A DNA stretch of 64,000 nucleotides, from NCBI GenBank assembly GCA_021234155.1, contig JAJEKV010000024.1:13798913-13862912 (forward strand), in the 5' to 3' direction. A program made the position numbers and the translations under genes. The stretch is from Isoetes taiwanensis (lineage: Eukaryota; Streptophyta; Lycopodiopsida; Isoetales; Isoetaceae). The notes under the pieces were generated by a model. That model ran no database searches and had not been told where the DNA came from. It saw nothing but the letters and a program-made list of their open reading frames with translations. Positions 33,447 through 46,166 of the stretch are shown piece by piece (the first letter of the stretch is position 1; the number at the start of each line of letters is the position of its first letter).

Positions 33447-34805
33447 ATGGATCCGGTAATTTTAGGTATGATTGCAATGCTTCTTAGGGCTATTTTGCTA
33501 GGTTTAGCATTGCAGAAGTTCTGCTTGGATCTCATTCAAGAGAACGAACTGGAAGATCCTATGGCAATAGTCGAGGAAGAAGAGTTCGAAGAAGACAACA
33601 CTAGTCTTCAATGTGTATGTTCAATATTGCTCTTGGCTGCAACCTCTCGACTAAGAAGACCACCGAGAAGATTTTGGGTTTGTCCGAGGCAGACCACACA
33701 ATGGGATAACATTGACAATCATGCTTGGAATTGCCTTCCCTCATTTGAAGATGATATGTGGCATCAGCTCTACAGAATGAAGAGAAGGTCATTTGAAAAA
33801 TTGGTTGGACTGATTGTGCCATACCTGATCAGGCCGGGTCAGAAAGTTAGGCCCCCTGTAGATCCCAGGAAAGTAATAGCCATGGTACTTTACTTTTTTG
33901 CTCATGGAGAGATGCCATTGCATGTCGGCCAAAGATTTTATGTTGGAAAGGCCACAGTCCAGAAATACACCAAGAAAATCACTTTAGTTTTAGCATCAAA
34001 GACCATGCTCTACAAAAGGTTTGTTGCCTTACCCTCAGGTCAAAGACTACTTGATATCATGAAGGAATTTGAATATGCCACAGGTCTGCCTAATGTTTTT
34101 GGTGCTGTTGATGGTTCTCACATATTTCTGTACAGAAAGCCATGGAGAAAAGACAAAGGGGATGATTACTACAGCAGACACAAGAGACATTCCTGCCTCA
34201 TGCAAGGTGTAGTAACACACTCTCGAATATTTGTCAATGTATGTGTTAGTAGAACAGGTTCTGTGCATGATTCCAATCAGTTTAAGAAGAGCTTATTGTA
34301 CAAGATGCTAGCATCAAAACAGATTTTGCATGAGCCTATTGTTCAAATGACAGGAAAAAAGATTAACAGGAGAGGGAAATTACTGGATGCAGATGTAACA
34401 GTTAGTATACCTCCAATGCTTTTGGGGGATTCCGCTTATCCAAGCAGAAGGTTTTTTATTAAGGTTTTTCCAGATGGCACGGGTGCTTCTGGCAAGTTCA
34501 ATAAGAGGATTTGCAAGGGCAGGGTTTGTGTTGAGAATGGATTTGGTATAGTGAAAGAGAAATTCGGAATTTTGAAAGCTCTGCCCATTCATGTTGGTAG
34601 GGCAGCCAAGATTATTCATGCTGCCTGTGTGTTGTGGAATTTCTGCATAATGGAAGACCTGGATTTGGAAATGCTGCCATCAGAACCAGAATTGCCAGAT
34701 ATTGCCTACTATGAGACCGAGGACATGAATAAGAAATTGAAGAAGGAAGGGGATTTGATAAGACATGTAATTTTTCAGAATAGAGATGGTAGAAATTTAG
34801 TTTGA
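33447..34805 (+). CDS. PIF/Harbinger DDE transposase (DDE_Tnp_4), intact
   Basis: A single-exon ORF of 452 residues. The N-terminal part (85-185) includes WDNIDNHAWNC and MAMVLYFFAHG-like helices (KVIAMVLYFFAHGEMPLHVG), then KATVQKYTKKI, the usual helix-turn-helix-like region. The nuclease domain has FGAVDGSHI (Asp222), SRTGSVHDSNQF (Asp275), LLGDSAYPSRRF (Asp328) and CVENGFGIVKEKFGIL (Glu363), the acidic set of Harbinger nucleases. The C-terminus ends NRDGRNLV without truncation. The enzyme would cut and join element ends with help from ORF1 on the other strand. No stop or frameshift is present, so it may be functional. It is closely related to the relic at 24963. Confidence 0.92.
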   Translation: MDPVILGMIAMLLRAILLGLALQKFCLDLIQENELEDPMAIVEEEEFEEDNTSLQCVCSILLLAATSRLRRPPRRFWVCPRQTTQWDNIDNHAWNCLPSFEDDMWHQLYRMKRRSFEKLVGLIVPYLIRPGQKVRPPVDPRKVIAMVLYFFAHGEMPLHVGQRFYVGKATVQKYTKKITLVLASKTMLYKRFVALPSGQRLLDIMKEFEYATGLPNVFGAVDGSHIFLYRKPWRKDKGDDYYSRHKRHSCLMQGVVTHSRIFVNVCVSRTGSVHDSNQFKKSLLYKMLASKQILHEPIVQMTGKKINRRGKLLDADVTVSIPPMLLGDSAYPSRRFFIKVFPDGTGASGKFNKRICKGRVCVENGFGIVKEKFGILKALPIHVGRAAKIIHAACVLWNFCIMEDLDLEMLPSEPELPDIAYYETEDMNKKLKKEGDLIRHVIFQNRDGRNLV

Positions 34806-35668
34806 TTCATTCCATACACCTCATCTTGTTTGAGGTGTTCCCATTAATTGAATGCATTCTGCCATTTGTGGAGCAGAAATATGCACATGAACTTTCATGG
34901 AATCAGTGAATTGAAACAATGTTTGCACAAAGAAACAATGTGCAGCACCTACTTTACCTAGGTATAGCAGAAGTAAAACAATGTTTGTATCTTAAGAGAT
35001 TGTTTGCAGACTTTAAAGAATGTTTGCAGAGTTTAAAGGAGGTTTGCAGAAGAAAAATAATGTTTGCACAATGAAACAATGTTTGCACAATGAAAATAAA
35101 CAAGTAAAGTACTTAATATTCCATGTTTCCTTTTAGTAAATGAACATATACAGCAGAAAGTTTGCATCCGATTGAAATGAGAAGATTAAGAAGAAGATAA
35201 TGAATAAGACAATGAAAAACATAATGAACAAGATAATAGACAAGTATAGAAGATGATGAGCTGCTTTTATTTCCAAAAACTCAGGTCTGTTACATGAACA
35301 TATATAGGAAAATAGACTTGCCACAGAAATCTTTGTGGTCCCTGAAATGCTAATAAACTACAACTAAACAGTCCAAAACTCCAAGAACCTCCTCCACTTA
35401 ACCTGTAACAACAGCATTTACGAAAAATGGGTTAGGAAAAATGCAGAATAAACACAACTGAAGAATATTCACATTTCAAGGATTTACAAAAATAAGACCA
35501 TTTCATCATGGTCTGAGTCCAAAATAAGGCCTATGGCCGATTCAGTATCATACAATCTTTCAGAACTTTAAACTAAACCACAAATAAAAAAAAGGACTGA
35601 AGTACAAAAAAAAAGAGGCTGAGTTCCTGTAGAGGCGCAGACAAAAAAAGGTTCTTCAAAGTAGCAGG
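34806..35668. repeat. Non-coding spacer with AACAATGTTTGCAC iterons
   Basis: Between about 34915 and 35100, AATGTTTGCA-type units recur seven or more times at irregular spacing, several within AACAATGTTTGCACAA. They could be binding sites for ORF1 or transposase, or a local expansion. The rest is AT-rich with no coding frame. Confidence 0.5.
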
Positions 35669-36031
35669 CTATTCTGGGCAGTTCTCACATGCAACTGAAG
35701 GAATCCGGACCTCCCAAAGGCACCATCTACCATGATGCTTGACGTGCACAAGCTCAACATGTGCTCTCTGGCGAAAAGGGGCTTGCTCAGCCCATGCAAT
35801 CAATTCGGCTTCGACAAAAACCTCTTCCATAGCCATGTAGCCAAGAATAACTCTTTGGCTAACAGAAACATGGAAACTCTTGTGCTGCAGCTCCAAAATT
35901 TCGTTGGACTCCACTGTCATGCTGCTGGAAGCACTACTTGCTGCTACCGCCATATCAGAAGAGCTCGAAGAAGAGTACACAGGGAAATGGCGCCGGACCA
36001 AGACCTTGCGCCTTGCCATCTTCGAGCCCAA
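35669..36031 (-). CDS. Small conserved Harbinger-associated protein, copy 2
   Basis: An intact 120-codon ORF with start MGSKMARRKVLVRRHF; an internal ATG gives MARRK, which aligns with copy 1. A Ser/Ala linker (21-45) follows. The conserved part has ILELQHKSFHVSVSQRVILG, FVEAELIAWAEQAPFRQRAH and HHGRWCLWEVRIPSVACENC. It shares its whole layout with 25950-26286, although the two are diverged. It has no signal peptide or membrane segment; the N-terminus is basic and the C-terminus has a C-x2-C pair. The position between transposase and ORF1, facing the transposase, is the same in both elements. I do not recognise the family and assign no function. Confidence 0.6.
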   Translation of the reverse strand: MGSKMARRKVLVRRHFPVYSSSSSSDMAVAASSASSSMTVESNEILELQHKSFHVSVSQRVILGYMAMEEVFVEAELIAWAEQAPFRQRAHVELVHVKHHGRWCLWEVRIPSVACENCPE

Positions 36032-36334
36032 AACAATAAAGATTCTAGCGCGAGAAACGAGACATGCATAATGGAATTTAAAGAGACTTTGTACGAAACC
36101 TTTATGGTATTATAATTTGATACTAGTCAAGATCAGGAATATTACTTCACGCTCATTTTAATTCCAATTGAGATCCCCAAACCACTTAGAAAGGTATGTT
36201 CCAATCATACTGAACCCGAACAGAACATACTCTTTTAACTAACTTCCATAAACTGAAGAACATAACAGAAACCAAAGAATAAAAAAATTGAAAATGACCA
36301 AGCAGGACAAAGGTCCATACCTCTAGATTGCATA

Positions 36335-37526
36335 CTAATTTGTCTGTTTCGATGCAGCCAACTTAGCAATTTCCAGAAGAGTGTCTTTGGTCATTTGACA
36401 AATGCTTTCTGTCATTGTAGCCATTGATTGGGCAATTTTCAAAGTATTGGCAGACCTCATAGACTCCAATTCCCTGATCAGTTCATGTTTTTTAGCAGAT
36501 TCCTCCTTCATGAAATCTAATTTCCTTTTTTCATTTTCACCAAAGCTGGTAGCCATGTTTGATATCCCTGCTGCAATTTCTTCATCAATATGAACCCGAG
36601 ATCTCTTTTTAGTTGTTGGCTTACCACTAACCCCTGGCTGATTACATGCAGCAGACCGAGGACTTGTGTCTGAAGGATTGAAAGCACTTGGAGTATCTTT
36701 GCCAGAATTTTTTTCTTGTGCACTTGAATTGTCTTTGCTACCATTTGCTTCATTTGCAACAGGGGACACAGGGTTATCATCTGGAACGTTTACAAATTCT
36801 TCTTCCACAAATGAAACATTTGTTCCAATTGTCTCATAGAATGCATCAGACATGTAGGTATTTGGAAACATATCAGCATCCTGGAATGCCTCGGCCCCAA
36901 ATTCCCATCATCCCCTGCACCTGGAATGTCTCTCTCATTAGTAACTCCATGTTTCAGATCTTCCATAGCTTCAAACCAAGGCCAGGTAGATGGTTCTGAT
37001 CCAGTTCTCTCGGATGCCTCTTTTTCATCCCTGAATTTGATCTGCAATTATCCCACTTGTTCATTAACTGTCTCAAATCTTCAAGCCCATGAACCGTGGG
37101 TTGTAATTTCAACATAATCTCTCTCCATTGCCCTGAAGAAAGATTAATACTACCATTATTGTGAACTTTGTACTCCTTCATCAAAGCAAGCATGGTGGAG
37201 ATTGCATTGTCCGACCAATCAACCAGAGTTTTCCTTTTCTTGGCCGGGTTAATAGCAACAGAATTGCTATCGTGCACAACTAAGGCTAATTCATTGGGGA
37301 GGGGTTCAGATTGAACCTCACGCAATCCATCTTCCTGCTGATCCCTCTTCTTTCCCCTTGCAATGCCATTGGAAGCCCGTGCAGGTTTAGAATTTATCTC
37401 AATGGCCACAGATTGGGAAACTGATCCAATCATCCTTTTAGTTCTTCTAGGAACCAATTTCTCGCTCCTCGGGGGAATGAAAGGCTTCTTAGCAGTCGGC
37501 ATGGAGGATCTGGTTGCCTTTGTCAT
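36335..37526 (-). pseudogene. Harbinger ORF1 (Myb/SANT-like DNA-binding), copy 2
   Basis: Begins MTKATRSSMPTAKKPFIPPR, with RMIGSVSQSVAIEI. The Myb/trihelix-like domain is WSDNAISTMLALMKEYKVHN, then NLSSGQWREIMLKLQPTVHG and DLRQLMNKWDN. After a one-base shift near 37040 it continues KFRDEKEASERTG to IPGAGDDGNLG. After a second shift near 36897 it continues DMFPNTYMSDAFYETIGTNV. The C-terminal coiled part ends TKDTLLEIAKLAASKQTN. It has a basic segment (TTKKRSRVHIDEE). Two shifts separate three good coding blocks. The first is at the same place as in copy 1, the second only here. Confidence 0.8.
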
Positions 37527-37918
37527 GTTCTTGAGACAATTTGTGTCTGCTATTTCAATCTATTAGATGCTAAGAAAATGCCTATCACCAAAGCAATGAG
37601 CAATTGAAGTAAAGTAAATTCAAGAAATGCTTTACCGGATTGAGAATTGGCGCTTAATGCTCGCTGGGAGGGAAGGAATTGGGATCGATTCTTGGAGCCC
37701 GCCCACCTAGAAACAGGAGGCCGAATTAAGGTCGAAATTTCAGGCCTCCAAAAGCGATCCCCATAATTTTTTTTGGGGCATTAGGCGGCCCATTAATTGA
37801 TGGACGCGCCCTTCTTGATTGGGGCGAATTCTCTAAACGAGAGTCCACTAAGTGGACTCTGCGTCTCATTATCTCTCCTCTCATTTTATCTCTCATGGTC
37901 TCTCTCTCATGTGGCCGG

Positions 37919-39010
<1,092 letters not shown>

Positions 39011-39579
39011 TTAGCTGCAAAAGTATCAGCACATTAAGGGTAAACGTAGTTTGAGCCCATCCAAAGGGCAACCTTAACACCTTGTTATCATGAGGGAGAA
39101 CACACATCTAATTTCTCTAGTTTAGTAAAAAAAGATCTTTACCATTTTTTAGTTGCCTCTCACACAAAAACTAGCAAATTTCCTAACAGAAATGGTGCTA
39201 GTTCGAGAGCATGCCATGGGGTATGTTAATTGTTTTGAGGGTATAAGCAGGCTTCGAATTTAGATTTTTCTTAAACCAGCAGCATGCCGTGTTCCGGATA
39301 AGAGCAAAAGAATTAGTAATAAGGCCGGATCAGAGCAAGATAGAAAAAAAGGTAAACAATCTCACATCTTGGAAGAAGCTTCAAGCTTCCGGCAGCTACA
39401 ACCTTGTTTCTTCAGCAAAAATCAGAGAAAAAAGAGCAAGATCCTAAGGCAAGTTCATCGAATATGAGCAACTAGCAAGAACAAGAGGAAGCACAGGGAT
39501 GGCGTTCCATTGACGCCATAGCCGGAGCTGCCCTGTGCAACAGGGAAAAGGGGGAAAAAACTCCCCTGTTTCTATATTG
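39011..39579. other. No recognisable gene
   Basis: AT-rich sequence without coding or repeat signal that I can support. Confidence 0.3.
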
Positions 39580-39695
39580 TAGGGGAACGCTAATTGGTCC
39601 CCCTTTCCAGTGGGCCGATGACCTCCTCCTAACTACCGTTGGTCGCCGGACCCCACCGTCCACACCGGAAAGGGGTCCCAATTAGCATTCCCCTA
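39580..39695. mobile_element. Small 116-bp foldback/MITE-like element
   Basis: TAGGGGAACGCTAATTGG at the left and the near-inverse CCAATTAGCATTCCCCTA at the right form arms of about 30 bp with a few mismatches around a GC-rich centre. Ends in TA..TA would fit a Stowaway-like MITE, but the assignment is tentative. Confidence 0.55.
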
Positions 39696-39718
39696 TACCA
39701 TCGAGGTAAATGTCGGGC

Positions 39719-39825
39719 GTGGGCATGTTATAGCCAGTCTTAAATGGCAAAAAATCCGCTAAGTCCACAAAAATGCCCTGTAATTTTTTGTGGGCGTGGC
39801 TATAACATGTCAAAGACACGAATAT
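39719..39825. repeat. Inverted repeat with GGCATGTTATAGCCA arms
   Basis: GGGCATGTTATAGCCA (about 39721) and TGGCTATAACATGTC (about 39797) are inverse. Related GTGGC(T)TATAAC motifs recur at 39842 and 43732. Possibly a MITE remnant. Confidence 0.4.
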
Positions 39826-42114
39826 ACCACGGATATGCCCGTGGCTATAACGCGACGACGTCCGATATATACGGCGCTCCATCCCTTATACATTTAACAA
39901 ACATTTTATTTTATTAAAATTTTGGCCGGAAAATTCCGGCCATCTACTCTATAAACGGGATTTTTAGCAGGGTTGCCTAACCCCCCCTGCACAAAAGGCT
40001 GCAATTCTAGCTATGCCACGTGTCGTGCCACGTCACCCAAAATAAATTTGAGCCGTCCGATTCTCTAATTTCGAATCCTACGGCCAGGGAAATTAGAAAA
40101 CTCTAAAAATTCTCTGCTGTGCCTTTCGCAACTCGGCTATGGCAGATCCGGATGGCGACGGCCGTGTTTCTCTTTCTTGCTATGGCGGTGGCATAGCTCT
40201 TGAGCTCTGCTTGGCACTGCCTTGAGGTACATGCACTAGTTATAACTAGAGGACAAAATCCTTTTGAGCAACATAAGTTCGGGTATGGAGAGGCGGTGCT
40301 CTCGGCTATGGCGGACAAATCCTTTCGCTTTGAGAATGTTGTAGCTGCGGAATCTTCTTTTCATGTTTACTTCAAAAAAGCAGTCCGTAAGAAAACCACG
40401 ATGTCTATGGCGAGAGATGTTCTTCCCCTTTTATATTTGTCATCCCTTTTCCATTATATTTTCCCCGAGACCCTCATTTTTATCGTGCAGGGGATTGCAT
40501 CTGGAGCTAGAGGAAGCTAGAGCCAGTATATCAAGGTTAATCTAAAGTTCATAATATTTTGTTTCTCTGCTTGTTTCACCAATCTATAAAAATTGCAGGG
40601 TGCTCGAGCTATTATGGCGATTCAACTGTTCCAATGATCTGTTCAAACTTTTGCAGTTGGAACAAGTTAGGTAAGAACCTAGGTTTGGTGGAAGAATTAT
40701 AACATTTACATTATGTTGCAAGGAGTGTACGATGCACTAGAGAAGAAATTTCTGAAAACTCTGTTGTTTGGAATTTGCATGCAGATGATGGTCCTCTGGT
40801 TCAGGAATATGAATGTAAGTTGAAAATACCTATTCAAATAATAATGGCAATGGAAGATAAGTCATGTCCGATGGTTTCTGACTTCCAGTTTCCTTCAGCT
40901 ATCCCAAGCAATCCGAGCGTGTTACTATGAACATTTGCAAGAGCGGAAACCGGAAAACCTGTTTGTCCAAGAGGACTTGACTCTGAGAACAAATGAAGTA
41001 AGTTATGCCTCCCTTCATCCATCTCTAACTAATCATTGTGCTAATTTAAATTGTTGCGAATTGTCGCATGCGAGAATGGGTCGAACACTAGTGCAAACAT
41101 TCCAACAAACATAGTTGATGCAACCTTGGATGCAGCCCCACAGCTTAATTATCTTGGAGCGATTTCATTTTGGATTGTATTTGCCCTTGCTGCTACCACG
41201 CGAGGTAGGTTAAAATTGATATATTGCTTTCTCACTTTATTCCTATATGTACCATAACCTACAACTTTGAGGTTTCTGGTAACATAATCCCCTTTTGTCA
41301 ATGTTGAATAGCATTAAAGTAAGATATGAAATTGCCAGTTCCTGTTTTATGTTACAGTCTTTTGACTCCATTTTTTAAGAAACAGCATGATGTCTATTTT
41401 TTGATGTAGGAATTTTCTACAACAATGTTTATGGATTAGGCATGGCCTCTAGTGCCGCAATGATGCCAGTTACAATGCAATGTGCGGAGGCAGCGATGTA
41501 TTGAGAGCATTGTGCTTTATTATTCCCGTGAGAACAAATATAAACCATGATTCAACAGCTTTATATGAAGCAATGTCTAGTTATATTTTGCAAAGATTCT
41601 TCATCTTCAGAATAGGCTTCACGTCCAGGCACATGATCATATCTCAGTCTTCCCATAAGCAAACTATATTTTTTGGCAAGTATAGCATTGTTTGGCATGC
41701 CACATCTTATGCAGTCTATGAGTTCTTTGTGGTAAAATCAAATGCAAGATCGACATTTGATATTGTAGTGTCTATAAGATTGTGAGCCAATATTCAGTAT
41801 TGACTCGTTTCTTCTCGATTGGATACATTGATGTTAATATCATTGCGTAATTACGTGATAATCTGGCGGTGCTTCTGCCAGCATGATTGTCTCCCTCTAC
41901 ATTTCTCATGTCCTTCTCAATTGAAAGTCATTTGAGATACTTTATCAACTTGTTTATTTAGTGATGTACACATAAGGAATGGAAGGCATATCATATTGTC
42001 TTTTGGTATTTTAACCAAGTCAAAAATATTTCAACATAACACCATAATAACACATTGTCGCTATAATGGAACTTTTATAGGAAAGTAAACAAGATAAATA
42101 CAAAAAACACAAAG
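39826..42114. other. Unassigned region, possible old exons on + strand
   Basis: Between 40200 and 41800 several + strand frames abut plausible splice sites, for example LNYLGAISFWIVFALAATTRG near 41140-41205 followed by a GT, and IFYNNVYGLGMASSAAMMPV near 41411. These could be membrane-spanning exons, but I cannot name a family and frames break often. G-box-like sites (CCACGTGTC, GCCACGTCA) lie at 40013-40037. Confidence 0.25.
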
Positions 42115-42127
42115 AAACCCCAAACTT

Positions 42128-43257
42128 AGGGTTCATGTTTAGGGCGGCGGCGGCGGCCGCCCGATGCCTGTAGTTTCTCCAAGGAAGGTCGATCGTAGCT
42201 GGAGGAGCAGCGAAAAACGGCTGCTGCTGCTATGGTAAGATGGTGTTGGAGCTGTCTCGCCCATCCTCCCCCTGTCTGTCCCGGATCTTGGCAGCAAAGC
42301 AGGCCCAGTGGAGCATAGCCGCAGCTCTGCTACTCTGCTTCTGGCTGTTGAATCTATGGCAGGAAAAGGTATGGTGTTTTTCTGCTTCAGCTTTGATCTT
42401 GTTAGGCAGCCAAGGGTTCGTAGAGATTCAAGTATCATTTTTCAGTTCTGATCAGTTTAGAATATCGCATCAGAGCTTCTGTGTTGCTTACTGGGATTCC
42501 TCTACATCCCATGTGACAGTTTATGTGGTCTTTTCTTGGAACACTTAAGCTGTCTGCCGCCCTCCCTGTCCCAGCAAGGGGAGGATTGTGAGCAAATGAG
42601 GGCTGCCCCGATCATTCTGGAATATGCTACTGGTGGTTTGCCATGGGATTCCCTGGGCGGGAGACTAGGGAGGCCCGGGCATTGTGGGAAGAAGCCCATA
42701 TTCTATGCACGAAGGGATGAGGTTCAGCAGGCCTGTCGTCTTTTCTTATTGCTTGGAAGAAGGTTCTACCTATAGTACTGCAGTAATGGAATCAGGCCGA
42801 GTTAATGCGTATGAGCCTTGCCTTGGATGCTAGGATATCCTTCGGAGAGTGCTTCAAGTGGTTCCTTCTTACTAAGATCTCTTGATGGCCATTCTAGAAT
42901 GGGAAGTAGCAGCCTGAACCTTGCTCTTGATCCTGGGCGTTTGAGACAGGATTAACTCATATCTGGTGACCAGGTGCTTAAATGTCTTATCAGGCCTATT
43001 GTGGAGCCTTTGTAATAAGGTCTTAGACCGTTTGTTTTATTAAAATTTGGCCTAGGAACTGAGCTCCTCTCTCCTATAGTATCCTATGGAGAAGATGTAG
43101 AGAGAGGCTCTAAGTACTGGGTCTAGAGTCTGGACTGCTATTCATGGATTTGAGAAGTGATAGCACCTCTGGACTCACTGTATGTGTAAACACTCTTATC
43201 TTTTGAATACAATACAGATCATTCTTGCCTTCAAAAAAAAAAAAAAAAAAAAAAAAA
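42128..43257 (+). mobile_element. Poly(A) retroposon with 13-bp target duplications
   Basis: AAACCCCAAACTT occurs at 42115-42127 and again at 43258-43270, directly after a poly(A) run (43233-43260). This is the hallmark of L1-type target-primed insertion. The 5' part is GC-rich (a GGCGGCGGC run near 42146) like a LINE 5' UTR; the 3' part has TTGAATACAATACAGATC before the tail. The frames inside (42240-42775) lack RT, endonuclease or zinc-knuckle motifs. It may be a non-autonomous LINE derivative or a processed transcript copy of unknown origin. Confidence 0.75.
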
Positions 43258-43270
43258 AAACCCCAAACTT

Positions 43271-44113
43271 GTCCATATTATGGTACGAGTTTACATAACT
43301 TTCTAGATGGCACCACACTTTGTTTCAACTGTTCAAAAAAAAAAAAAAGTTGCCTAAGCACTATGGTTTTGCCCTTATTTTGTAAGAGTAGGGTAGGTTT
43401 TGTGAGCATCTCTATTATTATGTAGCCGGTTCAAAACGTGCCGCAATCAAGAGGTCAATAATTCAGAGCTTTGCATTGAATATCTAAGGTAAAACACCAT
43501 TGAAGCACAATACATCTGAAAACAAAATTTTGCTCTTCTTTGTTCCTTCTGTGAACATACTAGCACACATTAATATATTTTATAATTCTTTCCATTGCCT
43601 CAACCCTGCCCTTATGCTAGTTCCAATTGAAAGCTAATCTGTATTCAGAAGAATGAAGAAAGATACAATCCCTATAGAGATCTCTGATCTCTCTGATAGA
43701 AACCACTATCGTGAAATGAGGCTGGACGTGGCTTATAACAGTATGCCACGTCAGCGTACAGTATGCTAGTACTCCTATACGTATATCTAAATGCTAACAC
43801 CAATAACATGAAATTCTGGGAAAAAAAAACTAAGCACTAGGCTCTAACAGCTGTTAATTGTTTAGTGTTTTAACCCAACCCAAGTCACCAAATGTGGTAG
43901 GTCTGCCTGATGACGTCAACCACGCCCACTGCTATGCACGCAGTGTCGCTGCAGCAGGGTCTATAACATGGGCGATTCCAGAGGTCCGTTTTATTATAAT
44001 AAACTTTGAGGCATATCAGGTACCTGTATAAACTACACCGTTTTTGTATTGCTGATGGCTTCTTCTGGCTTGGAGTGATTTCATAATCTGTTTCAAAATT
44101 TGGGGTAGCAACA
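43271..44113. other. Upstream region of the ARID gene
   Basis: It holds an A run (43336-43349) and GGACGTGGCTTATAACAGTA near 43728. A TATA-like GTATAAAC lies at about 44026, 88 bp before the ATG at 44114. CACGCCCACTGCTATGCACG and CAGTGTCGCTGCAG blocks lie at 43920-43955. Promoter status is inferred. Confidence 0.35.
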
Positions 44114-46107
44114 ATGAGCAACACAGAATCTTCTAAACAAAGACAGACTTCCGAGACTCAGAATGTTGACAACCCATCTATATTGCCAGTGTCCAACAAT
44201 TTAGAGTATGCTGTTATCACAATACCTCCTGAACCCTATGTGTTGAATAATAAGGAATTACAGGGGGTTTCTGCTGAATGGAGAAGTGTAGATCCAAAGC
44301 AACACGCTCAGAAATTGAATGGCTTTCTAGATGCTGTGAAGAAGTTTAGGGAAGCTTGGAAACCAAAAGGTTTTCGACCACTTCCTGTGTTTATTGCAGG
44401 AAGGGAAGTTGACTTGCTTACATTGCTCAAGAAGGTAAAGCAATTGGGAGGTTATCATAGAATAACTAAACAAGGGTCTTGGACAGCTTTATCTACAGAC
44501 ATGGGTTTCATACCTGAATGTGCTCCAAGCTTGAAATTGGCGTATATCAAATATTTGAAACGATTGGAAAGTGGCATGCTTTTGGATCACAAAAGAAAGA
44601 TCATAGAACCAGGTATGGATGTACAATCTCCAGTACAGTTGCAACATTCCTCTTCAAATAAACTAATAAAGAGCACAACTAAGGTATATGCAGACAAGAT
44701 AACTGTACAAGCTATGGGTAGTAACGATGGTGCTCTTTGTGGTGATCCTTTATTTGAAATGCTGATCTGGGTAAAAAGGCTAGCATTGAATCCTGGCGAC
44801 CCTAAGACAGGTCAAGGTCCTGAAGGCTCTAGGCAGAATGAGACGTGGGTCGAAGAATGCTCCAGATTAGCAAATAAAGTGCGGTCTTCCTTCTGGAAAA
44901 TAAATGAAGAGTCAACACTAAATCAGGTACACTGTATTCTTGGTGTTTTGGTTTCTTCTATTGTATAAGGGTTCATTCTATCATATGAAAAACAAGATAT
45001 GCCACAAGAGAATTGTTCTACTTTTATATGTGATGGTTTTTAGCAACAGAGATATTTTGGTCCTTGTTGTGACTTCGTTCTCAATAGGCAATTACATGCT
45101 TGGCTTTTGGATCATTATTCTGAACATCAGTATTGAATGGTGATGTTGATGTATTGATGATCAATGCACGTGGGTGGTGCCAATTTTCTGTATTTTTTTA
45201 CATGTTGGTTACTTTTATATAGCAGGTACGTCAACATGCTCAGCAAAATGACAAGATTGTTCGGTTAGAGCAACAAGCTTCTGAGAGAGTAGGGGCTCGT
45301 GCGCATCAAACACGCTATCTCCTTCGGCGTTTCCCAGGTGTTGTTTGGTGTCCATTAACACATAAGCAGATAGGTGCTGGTGATGCTATAAATGTGACGC
45401 TCCATAAAAGGATTCCAATTGGTTCAGATTTTCAAGCTATCTTGCCACCTTGGCATGCTCATAGAAAGAAAGAGAATAATACTGAAGAAGAGGCTATTGA
45501 AGCACAAAAGAAATGGTTGGGCATCAAGATTTGGTCCAATTCTGATTCTGTACACTTGCACCAACCTGGTCTTGGAAAGGGGCGCCCTCTTGGCTGTAAG
45601 TGTAAGTGTATTGACAGGAACTCAATAGATTGTGTCCGAATACATGTTAAGGAGAAGAGGGAAAGGCTGATTCTTGAGTTAGGGGATGCATTTGCACGTT
45701 TGGGATTTGATGAGATGGGCGAATGTGTATCTGAGAAATGGACCTATGAAGAACAACGAGCTTTCAAAGATCTGGTCAAAAGACACCCAATATCAGCTGG
45801 CGAGAACTTTTGGGACCATCTTCCTAAATACTTCCCATGTAAACCTATGCGGGACTTAGTTAGCTATTACTTTAATGTCTTTGTTGTTCAACGAAGAGCA
45901 ATTCAAAACAGAACCGACTTAAGAAAAGTTAACAGTGATGATGATGAAGGAGAACTACCTGGTACAGATGATGACTATAGTGGTAGTTATGACATTGATG
46001 ATGGGCCTGAAAGAACAAGAGGAGGAGGGATAAGTCTTCCATACGTTGGTCTAAATCGCAGTCCTATGTCTGAAGCCTGTGGTAATACTTTTGACTGTGG
46101 TCGATGA
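44114..46107 (+). CDS. ARID-ELM2-SANT domain protein (plant AT-rich interactive domain-containing)
   Basis: Two exons join to 564 residues: 44114-44926 and 45226-46107, with donor CAG|GTACAC and acceptor AGCAG|GTACG in phase 0. The ARID domain (about 67-152) has KKFREAWKPKGFRPLPVFIA, LLTLLKKVKQLGGYHRIT and ECAPSLKLAYIKYLKRLE; it binds AT-rich DNA. Exon 2 has a KRIPIGSDFQAILPPW segment (332-347) of ELM2 type, then a Cys cluster (GCKCKCIDRNSIDCVRIH, 394-411) and a SANT/Myb-like domain (440-495, KWTYEEQRAFKDLVKRHP). This order matches plant ARID-ELM2 chromatin proteins, nuclear factors linked to histone deacetylase complexes. The C-terminus is acidic, then ends in CGR. A further 3' exon is possible, since acceptor-like TTTTCAG sites follow at 46170 and 46218. 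No damage is seen. Confidence 0.88.
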
Positions 46108-46166
46108 GACTTCTTTAACTAGGATTTACCGAGAGCAACCTCAACAAATATTGGAGAAGAGATTAG

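Noticed and set aside
41140-41500. Proton pyrophosphatase-like membrane exons
   Set aside because: A vague likeness (NVYGLGMAS) is too short and lacks the catalytic DNxGD-type motifs.
43225-43425. Lys-rich ORF
   Set aside because: It begins in the poly(A) tail of a retroposon.
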